NCBI GenBank assembly: GCA_003254905.1
Contig: QANU01006445.1
Location: forward strand, 1 to 64,000
From: Nissolia schottii
Lineage: Eukaryota; Streptophyta; Magnoliopsida; Fabales; Fabaceae
Length of the DNA: 64,000 nt
Direction: 5' to 3'
Part shown: positions 25,087-34,659 of the stretch, in pieces
Layout: each line of letters opens with the position of its first letter
How positions within the stretch are numbered: position 1 is the first letter of the stretch
Notes under the pieces: model-generated
Seen by the model: the letters and a program-made list of their open reading frames with translations, nothing else
Database searches by the model: none
Told to the model about the DNA's origin: nothing
Translations under genes and position numbers: made by a program

Positions 25087-26290
25087 GTGAGTTATAATCT
25101 TTTCATGCTGAACCAACTTTTAAGCAACAATACTCTAAGATTAATTATAATATTACAGAAGGTGCCAAGGAGCACACCCATTCCCATTCAACCAGAGAAT
25201 TAAGTCATCTATATGGAGGTTTTTCTACTGGTTCGTTTATGAAACTTCTTCACATATAAACCTAGCATCCATCAAAGAAATGTATGTCATCAACTAATAA
25301 GATCAAGTAAAGTTAATAAGCTTATATTTGGCTTGATTTAGTTGTCCAACCTAAATCTACAAAAGGGAGCGCATGTATATAATTTATGAAGGTGGTGATG
25401 GAGTAGTGTCCACTAGTTAGGGAACATGACTCCAGAACAAGCCTCGGGTAAAGGTAATGTCTTGATGGCTAGTAACATTAATTTAAATCTTACAACGACT
25501 ATCTGCAATATGTCCTCTTTTACGCAATCAAATCCCAAGGAAAGTTATACTATATTGCTAAGATTCAATGGATCACAATTAATTTTCTCTATGCTACAGT
25601 CAATTAATAGTAAGAAAAAGCTACCAATGTTTGATTCAATACTATTTGATTGATTGAACTCGTTCCACGATTATTCTCCTCAAATTAGATATTAGGTTTA
25701 TATTTTGTAATTGAAATAAATTAACGTGCGCTAAGAGAATTTTATTAATGAACTGACGCGGCTCGAGATAGATTAATTTAGGTCGAATAAACTTTAAATA
25801 TCGGCCATTTATATATATATAAATAAAAGAACGTAGAAAATGAATTAAAACAAGTTCTGTTGAATTTTAAGTGTGAATGTTTAAGTCTTATATTGATGAA
25901 AGTCTCATTTAACCCGTTTGTTCAATTTTTCACCAAATTGTTGTGGTATAAGTTCACTGCATTAATCCCAACAGATGTAACTTCAAGTCTTGATCAATGA
26001 AGACCACTCACTCTGGAGTGTTGAAGACAGAACAATCCATGTCAACCACTTCATTGTTGATGTAATAGTGCATTTACATCTAGTAATATCTAATCTAAAT
26101 ACACATAATGCATATACATTAGACAGAACCTAAAATGCATTCAACTTTACATATGCCAGCTGCCTTGGGATTCTATCACTAATGCCAACTAGTTGGATAC
26201 AATTATTACTATTATTTAATTGATAATTGCACTATACAATGGCACACGAGTGATTTACACTTGAAACAAGGGTGGAAGTATCATTCATCT
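25087..26290. other. Intergenic region upstream of the calmodulin-like gene
   Basis: No gene recognised. The ORF at 25426-25653 is serine- and asparagine-rich without a domain. 25850-26050 has LTR-like phrases ('aagtcttatattgatgaaag', 'cccaacagatg') but no ends. The last 200 bases should contain the promoter of the + strand gene at 26385. Confidence 0.35.
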
Positions 26291-26293
26291 AAC

Positions 26294-26300
26294 TATAAAA
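26294..26300 (+). promoter_or_regulatory. TATA box of the calmodulin-like gene
   Basis: TATAAAA about 91 bases before the ATG at 26385, giving a predicted leader of roughly 60 bases. Position and sequence are typical of plant core promoters. Confidence 0.6.
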
Positions 26301-26384
26301 GAGAGGTACCACAAGAAGTTCAAGCATTGGACCAAGTTCTTGCAATTGCAACTCCTATTTGCAATTCCTATTCATAACATTCAA

Positions 26385-26927
26385 ATGGGCATAACAGAAG
26401 CATGCTCCAGGTTCATTGGAGATTTTTTGCATGCCTTCAAATCCACACCAACAAGCCCAATTCCCCACCTTGATCACAATCATGATGATCCAAACTTGGA
26501 GCCACAGAATTTGCTAAAGCTTGATGCCAACATGGTTCATGCCCTTGTGACCGTGTTTGGCATGGAAAACAATGGAAGGATCAAGAAGGAGAATGCAAGG
26601 CAAGTAGTGGAGAAGCTTGGTTTGATGCATGTTGGGGATGAAGGGAATGGCTTATTGGAGGATCATGATGAGGTGGCTGTGGAAGAGATTCTTGGTGAAC
26701 TGGAGGAGATGTCAAAGAAGAGAAGTGAGCTATTGCATGAGGCCTTCAAGATCTTTGATGAGGATGGGGATGGATACATAGATGCAATGGAGCTGAAGAG
26801 GGTGCTTGATTGCTTGGGATTGGACAAAGGTTGGGACATGAACACAATTGAGAAGATGGTTAAGGTTGTGGATTTGAACCTTGATGGCAAGGTTGATTTT
26901 GGTGAGTTTGAATTGATGATGGGATAG
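26385..26927 (+). CDS. Calmodulin-like EF-hand calcium sensor (CML45/46-like)
   Basis: Intronless gene for a 180-residue protein. Two canonical EF-hand loops are clear: D125-E136 (DEDGDGYIDAME) and D163-E174 (DLNLDGKVDFGE), both with Asp at position 1, Gly at 6 and Glu at 12. Upstream, around residues 56-71, 'FGMENNGRIKKENA' looks like a worn EF-hand lacking the calcium ligands. An acidic linker (about 83-111) separates the halves. The N-terminal 45 residues are variable and proline- and histidine-rich, as in the CML45/46 group. I chose the ATG at 26385; the longer open frame to 26340 starts only at TTG. A TATA box lies at 26294. By family it would bind calcium and pass the signal to target proteins; the targets are unknown. 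Confidence 0.88.
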   Translation: MGITEACSRFIGDFLHAFKSTPTSPIPHLDHNHDDPNLEPQNLLKLDANMVHALVTVFGMENNGRIKKENARQVVEKLGLMHVGDEGNGLLEDHDEVAVEEILGELEEMSKKRSELLHEAFKIFDEDGDGYIDAMELKRVLDCLGLDKGWDMNTIEKMVKVVDLNLDGKVDFGEFELMMG

Positions 26928-27006
26928 AAGAAAGTTTGCTTTTCTAATTATTCATTTATTTTAGGAATAGTTGCTAATTGTATATCTATTTGTTCCAGCA
27001 TTTTCT

Positions 27007-27012
27007 AATAAA
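27007..27012 (+). terminator. Poly(A) signal of the calmodulin-like gene
   Basis: AATAAA about 80 bases after the stop codon, within a T-rich 3' region. Confidence 0.5.
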
Positions 27013-27214
27013 AAACTCCAAGATTGTTCTTTATTTATTTTTTATGATCTGTTTCCTTCATTCTTTCATTGCAGTTTTGCACGCAAATCCCATTTTGGAT
27101 GTTAATCATGCTTGATCTTTATCTTCCTACAATTCACACATTTTAGTTTGTTGTGACCATACATGCACCTTTTTTTTGTCCCTCTCATTATTATTTTCCG
27201 AGCAACAATAATGA

Positions 27215-28009
27215 CAACACCACTCGTGGCAATCCCGTAAATATCCTCAAATCCAGTGTCAATCACCTAATACGCAAATTCACCGCTGCAGCGGCGGCGA
27301 CGATTCCGTCTTCGATTCTCTGTGCCAGCGCCTCCGAACGTTCCACCGCATCACGCACCTCCACCTCGAGATCCACACCAAGTGCTTCACCATGGAGCAC
27401 GAGTTCCTCAAATGGAAAGCGCGGCGAGCTCAAGACCTGCGTCGTGCTCTGCGCAACGTCGTCTCGCAGATTCTCCTCCGGTGAATCGGCGACACTACCT
27501 CCGCCGGCGACGTTGCCGTCGTTTATTTGTGGATCACGGGGACGGTCTCGTGCTTGATCGCTGCGTCGGGGAGGCATCACTTGCTGAAGCAGACGCTGGC
27601 GCATTTTCCGACGCTGAAGGCGGTGACGATCACCGATGCGGAGAGGCAGGGTAGGTTCTCCATGGCGGAGGGCGAGATCCGGGAGCTGAGGGAGTTGTTG
27701 AAGATGGAATCCGCGACGGAGCTGCCGCCGGGTCGGATGTTGGTAGACGTCAGGTTGAGGATATGGTACGTGGCGGAGTTGGAGCTCCCGGCAGGGGGAT
27801 GCGCGTTGAAAGGAGCGACGTTGGTCATGGTCCAACCACATGATAACGACGGGGAGATTGTGTCGCTGGCGGAAGAGAACAGCAGCGGCGGACTCTACGC
27901 TGATGCGGCGGAGAAGGCGGTGTTTGCGGAGGCGGAGAAGGAGATCCTGAGAAGCAGCCACGCCTACGTAAAGGATGTGTGCGTGAAGGCAGAAATCAAT
28001 CACCACTAA
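27215..28009 (+). pseudogene. AUF1/AUF2-like F-box protein, truncated and with a nonsense codon
   Basis: One frame (open from 27215) translates from 27302 as 'FDSLCQRLRTFHRITHLHLE', 'EHEFLKWKARRAQDLRRALR', then a TGA at 27482-27484, then continues in the same frame through 'WITGTVSCLIAASGRHHLLK', 'LKAVTITDAERQGRFSM', 'RLRIWYVAELELPAGGCALK', 'GATLVMVQPHDN' to a stop at 28007. The order matches the C-terminal two thirds of plant F-box proteins such as Arabidopsis At1g22220, At1g78100 and At5g46170 (recalled). Those proteins carry an N-terminal F-box that recruits SKP1. Here no F-box coding sequence exists in the space back to the preceding gene. Frame 3 (27153-27290) may hold a shifted piece of the linker. 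A start at 27527 would leave a 160-residue fragment. GC content is far above the flanks, which is normal for this intronless family. Confidence 0.8.
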
Positions 28010-28427
28010 AACGACGCCGTAGTTTCAAACTATATTGGTCAAGAAAATGACTATAACGTAAAGGCAAACCAACATAATTAGGCCAAGAGTAGCATCTCTC
28101 TCAGCTTTTATGCATCGAAGGTAAGTTAGAAGAACCGTGTTCGACTCTTCTGGAGATCCTTTTGATTTCCTATGTTGTCAAATCGGAATAGAATTTTGAT
28201 GTCTATTGGATGGTATGGCTATACTAGGAAAGGTTAGATGTTAGTTTTGTTACAATCAGAAATGGGTAGTCCAATCAAGTCCTTAATTTTATACATAACG
28301 AAATACAACAAGAGAAAATACACTTTAATGGGACATAATTGAAGTGGAACGACAATAATTTTAACCCACTAATCTAACTGGACAAGACTTACAATATAAG
28401 GTTGGACCTAATTGAAAGATAAAAATT
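28010..28427. other. Convergent intergenic spacer between the F-box pseudogene and bZIP
   Basis: AT-rich. It should contain the 3' UTR of the minus-strand bZIP gene. No further gene seen. Confidence 0.5.
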
Positions 28428-31016
28428 CTAGTGAGGCAAATACCCCTTCTGCCAGATACTCATGGAGCTTAGAGCATCGGTTATGACTCCATTATTTGCA
28501 TCGTTGTAAGTAATATCCAAGTTTCCAAGCCCAGGAGCTGAAGCTGGGTTATGTCCACCAACTGTGACACTACCATATGAGGCATCGTTTCCTTGGACTG
28601 TAATGGTTGGCGAGACATGTGCCGGGCGGCGCAGAGTATTTGCGTTGAGTTGTGGTGGTGTGCTCAATTGACACTGAGGCTGAAGAAGCTGGTTGTTTAG
28701 TGTGGTGAAAGAGCTCCTAGTGACCATATCCTCAGCTAACTTCACCTACAAGTAGATGTGGAAATTTATCATCGATAATAGTTATTTTGTGTAAGGTTCT
28801 GCAGCATGATTGATTTATGTAAGGTAGAATAATATTCATAGAAGAACCTCATACCTTAGCTCTCAGAGCTTCTACATCTGATTTTAGCACTCGGTTATTA
28901 GTGTCTGCCTCATGAAATTGCTGGCTAGCATTTGAGAACTGCTTGTATAGGGCTGCATTTTCCAGTTTCAGTTTTTCAACCTGAGACAGCAAAATTCAAA
29001 TGATGAAACATAAAATGATTGCTTCTTCTGCATCGTACTAAAGATTGATGCTTTAATTTCATAAACAGATTCAGAGAACCAGTAACCTCCCCTTATCTTA
29101 ACACATACTCAGATACCATAGCTCCAAGAATTCCAAATATTGCAATACTATTCAACAGTCCACATAATTAAGCTTTGTTTTCTTCAACAAAAACTAATCA
29201 ATAGTTCAATAGCATCTGCTTTACTACTAAAACATTAGTTACCTGCAACTCAAGGTCAGACAAATGGGCTTGTTTTCTTCTTCTTGACCTCCTTGCAGAC
29301 TCGCGGTTAGAAATCTTCCTGAAATCATATGATATCATGTAACTTGTCAAGAAACAGAAAACCATTTGAGTTTTATTATACCCTATGTCCGGTGCTTTAA
29401 TTTGACATGTATACCTTCTAAGGCGCTTCACATCAAGAGGATTTGTGCTCTGTTCGCAAGGACCTGCTTCATCCTCCTCGTCAGACGGGTCGGAGGAACC
29501 ACTTGTAGCTCCTATGGCTTGATTCTCTCTGCCGTTTGGTTTATTAGCAGACACTGGGCTTCCAACTGCCAAGTTTTCAGTTCAATCAAAAAAAATGTTT
29601 AACTAAATAAACTGAGTTTGTCATGCTAAAAATAAAAACTATTGCCAGCATCATTTTACCAGTGCCACAAATGGATGACTGAGAATCAATAGTAGCAGAA
29701 ATAGTGGAATTCTTGGGAGCGAGGTTTTGGGAACAGATAATGGTATTGTTATCTGCTAGTCCTCCACCACAAGTTGAAAATGAAGTCAACACATCCTGCA
29801 ATGGAGAACGGCTGCATAAGCTGGAGTTTTGTACATATAACTACTTAGATAAGATCTTCATAGAGGCTTTTATTGAAGTCTATTTATTATTATTGCTACT
29901 ATGTTTTAAGAGAGAACCTTTTTTTTTTCCTTAAAGAAAAATTGTGCAACTATTATTACTCCATATATTTTAAAAAGCTATTGGAGCAATGATTGTTGTT
30001 AATAGCTAAACTCGGAAAAAATGCTAGTAATTAACTAAAGAATTTGAATTGTATGGGCGCGCGCGCACGTACCTACATAAATATATATACACATACACAC
30101 ACATATATATACATACACACATATATATATTATACAACATAGATCATATCATACAGTAGTATTAGTAGGGGAAATATTAAGATACGGCCAAATAATAGTC
30201 ATTTTCCGAATGACTTGTTTATAAGGATGACGCTAAGTGACACAATTACCCTTTGTCCAAATCACAGGCCCACTCAAAACCACGCAATACAAGAAAAAAC
30301 TAAAAAAGACAAAACGAAGAAAAGAGGCCTATATATATATATCTCCCACCAAAACCCAGTCATGCGTTCCCACAAGTTACTACCAATAATGAAGTCAGTC
30401 CACGTCAGCAAGTCCCTCTCATTCGCGAACCCACTCCCGCACTTGATAAGTACCCCCAACTCCTTCGACCATTTTTCATTAACCCTCCCAACCAAAATTT
30501 CTTATATATTCCAAGATTAATATACTAGTTAGTAAGAATCATGCAACAATTTCTCACTTTTCTCCCACAAAATTATTGCTCACGAACCTTACGCTAGTTA
30601 GCTAAAAGAAAAATTCATTATCATTAGCTTCTTCTTTTTTTCCAAAACGTTTATTATTGTTAATTTATTATTTAATTATTATTGTTGTTCTCAGGGTTAA
30701 GGAGGCGTTGGGCGCAAGCTGTGTTCAACGGTTACGAGCAAAAGAGGTTGCCACGTCATCCAGCGACATCTCAACTGCTTGATGACGTGGCAGGAGGTGG
30801 CGCGCCAAACGTTACTTTTTTCAGTTTCAGTTCAGAGAGAGCACTCACCGGATTTTCGAAAACTCCGGCGGCGAGGTAACCGCCGCCGAGGTCGGCGCCG
30901 GCGAAACCGTCGCCTCTTAAATCGCCGGGCTTGAAGTCATCGTGGTTGGGCGATCTGTCCGATATTTCGACGATCCACCAGTCATAATCGAGATCCAGCT
31001 CCGTCGTGGTGGCCAT
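28428..31016 (-). CDS. bZIP9: Group C bZIP transcription factor, bZIP9-like (six exons)
   Basis: Coding exons, 5' to 3': 31016-30849, 29795-29660, 29565-29415, 29318-29243, 28980-28855, 28745-28428. All introns are GT..AG and the joined frame gives 324 residues. Basic region: N156-RESARRSRR to R164-K167, with the invariant N-x7-R spacing. The zipper has leucines at 174, 181, 188, 209 and 216, with alanines at 195 and 202: long, as in group C. 'SPVSANKP' (about 104-111), the acidic 'SDEEDEAG' stretch, '[21 protein letters not shown]' and 'GLGN' near the C-terminus match my memory of Arabidopsis bZIP9, which binds ACGT-core sites as homo- or heterodimers with group S1 bZIPs. Exon 1 (56 residues) is the least certain: its N-terminus does not resemble Arabidopsis bZIP9, but donor, phase and distance fit. 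Intron 1 (1053 bp) holds an inverted pair of ACGT sites. Confidence 0.9.
30061..30135. repeat. Alternating purine-pyrimidine tract in bZIP intron 1
   Basis: GC, then CA/TA/TG dinucleotide runs one after another (gcgcgcgc, then acacac and atatat blocks) within intron 1. Confidence 0.8.
30750..30791. promoter_or_regulatory. Inverted pair of ACGT-core (bZIP) sites in bZIP intron 1
   Basis: GCCACGTCATC (30750-30760) and its exact reverse complement GATGACGTGGC (30781-30791), 20 bases apart. TGACGTGG is a G-box/C-box hybrid, a known class of plant bZIP site. The pair lies 58 bases after the exon 1 donor. Function is inferred only. Confidence 0.5.
30799..30810 (-). promoter_or_regulatory. E2F-like site in bZIP intron 1
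   Basis: The minus strand reads GTTTGGCGCGCC, containing the TTTGGCGC form of the E2F consensus, 39 bases after the exon 1 donor. A short motif, so chance is possible. Confidence 0.3.
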
Positions 31017-31780
31017 AATCCGTCTGAAGTCGCCGCAGTCGGTGAAAACCGCCGGCGGTGGCAGAGACTGGGGCTTAGCCAGAACGCCGGTGATATTTCG
31101 CCGGAGAGAAAATTAAAAAAAAAACGTTGGCAACAAAAAAATAGAAAGAGAGTGTAAAGAGAGGGAAAGGGGAATGAGTGAAGCAGCCTGAAGGGTATAA
31201 ATAGAAAAGGCAAAGGTTCTGTTGCGCGGAGATTTTTTATTTTTTTTAAAAAAAGAGAAAAACAAAATTAAAAAAAAGTTGAATTGGGCGGCACATGATG
31301 TTAAAATGTACCAGAAAGTTTTAATGGCGATGTGAAATCACGAAAGTGACCCGATTTCTCGCGTTCATTTACGTGTTGGACCAGCGAGCTAGCTACTTTT
31401 ACTTGGAAGGTGATTACACTTCATTAGATTAATCTATTAATCTTTATTTTAATTTCTATTTATTGAACTTATATTTTATATTATCATTTAATTAAATATT
31501 TTAATAAACATAAATTTTAGAAGTGTGAGGAAAAAAGTTCTATCATTTATATAACAATGTAATATATAAAAATTAAACTCAATCTTTATTCTATAATTAT
31601 AAGTTATAATCTGTAAACAGCAAAAACTTCAAATATGAAAAGTGTTAATGAACTGACACGAGGCAAAATGAAAATCACATGTGGGGCCCAACTTAAAATC
31701 TGCGGTTGATGTTATCTCTAACCCTAAACATAATTTTGCGAGGGAATATATATGGGTGGGTATGGCGTATTTGTTTTAGG
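31017..31780. other. Leader and promoter region of bZIP, then intergenic
   Basis: 31017-31170 is the likely 5' UTR: pyrimidine-rich on the minus strand, in frame with exon 1 for about 33 codons but without an upstream ATG. A weak minus-strand TATA variant (TATTTATA) lies at 31196-31203. The rest is AT-rich with no gene. Confidence 0.45.
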
Positions 31781-31950
31781 TTGTCCATCCAATATCCAAG
31801 GCTTAACCTTGACTAATTCGGGTTGACCCGAGTCGCGCATCTGGCTATGGCAGATGAGTCTCCCAGTGGTGATAACTGCGTTCACAAGGTCTCGAACTCG
31901 GGACCTTGCTTAAGCGATACTAAGCCGCTTACCACTTGGACCAATAACTA
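31780..31950 (-). mobile_element. tRNA-derived SINE
   Basis: The minus strand has an A-box-like TCCAAGTGGT (31931-31940) and a B-box GAGTTCGAGACC (31888-31899) about 30 bases apart, the internal promoter layout of RNA polymerase III SINEs. A longer non-tRNA body ('gggagactcatctgcc', 'cgggtcaacccg') follows. It is not a tRNA gene: no cloverleaf closes. The duplicated flank 'aactactctagatgtt' (31946-31961 and 31978-31993) lies on its 5' side. Confidence 0.6.
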
Positions 31951-32133
31951 CTCTAGATGTTCTTTTTTTTGTTGCAGAACTACTCTAGATGTTTGATTAT
32001 ACTAGTTTAATCATCACCTCTTTTATTGTTTAGCAATAATTAGTATTTGTGAATTTTATTTGGTTTGTTTGGGTCACTTTGACTTTTATCGGGGGAGGGA
32101 ATTCTATTCTCTTATAAATTCCAAAGGGTAAAT

Positions 32134-33204
32134 TAGGGTAGTCAAAATGAGTACGGTTCGCGAGCTTGGCCCACGAGCCCAGTCTGCAAGCTTGACCTGT
32201 CAGTCCAGTTAAATGGGTGGACTTTACATGCAAAAAATAGGTCTGCAAAAATTTGAAAAAAAAAATAGCTCGACCTATTTTAGTCCGTGAGTTAAACGGT
32301 TCAGCCCGTGATTTTTTTTTTAAAAAAATACCAAAATTTTAAAAGTTTCATTTTGGATTCTAAATTTTATTTTGGAGTTTAAGAGTTTAGAGTTTAACTA
32401 TTTGGACTTATAATTGAGTATATTTAACTATTTGTTATGCTTAACTACTTAACTGTATTTATATTGCTATATAGCTGAAGTTCTATGATATAGATATTGA
32501 TAAATTTTATATTACATTCCTTCCATGAGTGTCTATGCCCCTACAAGTTGATATATAGTTTCAAACCTTATTTATTATTTGATTAATCTACGAGAAAGAG
32601 TTCCAATTGAGTTTTTGATCAATAACATAACAGTACTCGCATCAATTAACTACATTTATATTGCTATATAGCTGAAGTGCTATGATATAGATATTGATAA
32701 ATTTTGCATTACATTCCTTCCATGAGTGTCTATGCCCTACAAGTTGATATATAGTTTCAAACCTTATTTATTATTGATTAATCTACGAGAAAGAGTTCCA
32801 ATTGAGTTTTTGATCAATAACATAATAGTAATCGCATCGATGTTATATGTCGTCATTTAATTAATAAAAGTTGTATTAATTCATGAATCGATTTCAAATA
32901 GCATTTAATAGCTTTTAAGCAAGATAGTTGAAAGAACAAAAAAGATAATATAATCTCTCAATCAACCATTTAAACTATTTCTTTCTAATTAATTAATAGA
33001 TAGATGATAAAAAATAGCTAAAAATAACCGCGCATACTTAAGCACAACTTTTTATTTAAAACCATAAAAAATAGACCAAATTTTTTTAAAAAATTAAAAA
33101 AAAAGGGGCTAGCGGGCTAACCCATTTAGGCTCGCAGATTAACCATAAATGAGCCGACCCCTAAAAAGAGGCATAATTTTAGTCCGACCCGTTTAACACC
33201 CCTA
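32134..33204. mobile_element. Non-autonomous hAT-like element, 1071 bp
   Basis: The left end TAGGGTAGTCAAAATGAG and the reverse complement of the right end TAGGGGTGTTAAACGGGT are imperfect inverted repeats. The flanks are GGGTAAAT (32126-32133) and GGGCAAAT (33205-33212), an 8-bp target duplication with one change, as expected for hAT elements. There is no transposase ORF. Both ends carry 'gggcc/agcccg'-type subterminal motifs. Confidence 0.65.
32449..32842 (+). repeat. 197-bp tandem duplication inside the hAT-like element
   Basis: The 'atattgctatatagctgaag' start recurs at 32461 and 32658 and the similarity continues through 'ccttccatgagtgtctatgcc' and 'gagtttttgatcaataacata'. Only a few differences and two single-base gaps, so younger than the element. 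Confidence 0.85.
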
Positions 33205-33212
33205 GGGCAAAT

Positions 33213-34656
33213 AATGTCCTCTTCATGCTTAGCTTCAACTTGTAGCTACCCTCGTCCAGAACAGCAAAGGAGAAAAGGAAAGGTAAAAAATATCCATATA
33301 GGATGACAATGATTTTAAATGAGTTTAGAACAATTACACTCACAAATAATTAAGGTCTATCATGATGGGCTTACGGTGGAGTCCACACATTTGTGAATAT
33401 GTTTATCCTAAATTTGTCTTAAAAATTGAGTTTGATATCAGAGATAAGACGAGGAGACAAAAACACAAAAACAAAAAAATTAATTTTTTTTTGTATCTTG
33501 CTGAAGATAAGACAGAGACGACAAATTTTTTTTCTATTTTTATCTGTGTCATTGTCTTTTTATCTTATCTTTAGTATCAAACATAAACGTAGTCAAATGA
33601 TTGTCCCCGGAGCATCACGGGGAGATGAAAAATTTTAATATAGTAGCATAGCATGTACACAAAAGCTTATGTGGGAACTTGAGTTTGCAGCTCTCTCGAC
33701 TTGGCTTGTATTGATGAGGATACTTCATAACTTTTTTTTTAAGGATATTTCATACTTTAGATTTACATAATAGCAAGTTTAACTAATCAAAATTACTTAA
33801 TTTCTTTATTTAATACGTGATAGACTTTAAATTTATAAGATTGCATGTCTACAAGATTATGTTTGATTGTTGAGACAAGATATGAATACAGAGACATTAA
33901 AAATAAGAGGTTCTGTTTGATGACAGTATACAAGACACACTTATTTGTATCTATATCTTCTTTAGTTTAATAGATAAAAGACAAAAAATGCACTCCAAAT
34001 GACTTAAAATATTCTTATTGCATTAATTTAATAAAAAAATATATTATCCTAATCTGAAAAATTGTATCCCGTGTCCTACCCAATGTCCCAGCAAAATAGA
34101 AGTACAGAAAATACACAAATTTTCTCTCCTGGGACACAAATTTTTGTGTTTGTCCAAGTAAACAAATATGATTTTTGTTATCGTGTCTCAATATTTCTGT
34201 TTTATTTCAGTAAACAAACACTACTTAACAGTACTTGTGCATGTACAATACCTTATACACTCAAGAAGATTAATAGTTTAATTTTCACACGTGTGTGTAT
34301 ATATACACACTATTGGTTTAACAAGCATGTTATGTGATTAAGCCAATTTTTTAATCTGAAATGACTCAGATTGTAAAATAATATAATTTAGATAAAATGT
34401 GTATATAAAAAAATTGCAAGTGAAATGAGTGTGAAAAAAAAAATTTGTAAATAGAAGTAGAGATTAGAATAACCGCAACTCATGTTGAGGCATAAAAGGA
34501 ATAAAAGTTGTGCACCAAATGATAGTTAAGGAGAGCAATTCTCTTTATTTAATTTAATTGTATAGATTATTAATATGTCACACAATATTTTTTTATTAGT
34601 ATGCTTAAAACATTGTGAAGGATAAAATTAAAAAAGTAATAAAAAATAAATGCTTT
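33213..34656. other. Intergenic with MITE-like remnants
   Basis: 33427-33583 has imperfect inverted ends (TTTGATATCAGAGATAAGAC against TTTGATACTAAAGATAAGAT), suggesting a Tourist-like MITE. 33860-34230 has similar 'gtttgattgttgagac' and 'caaacactact' ends. The ORFs at 33362-33638 are these repeats read through. No gene. Confidence 0.35.
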
Positions 34657-34659
34657 ATT

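Noticed and set aside
27263..28006. 247-codon minus-strand ORF
   Set aside because: Antisense shadow of the GC-rich F-box pseudogene; its arginine- and histidine-rich composition is typical of the opposite strand.
30917..31213. 98-codon minus ORF overlapping bZIP exon 1
   Set aside because: Opens at TTG and is in a different frame from exon 1; hydrophobic start is read from a pyrimidine-rich leader.
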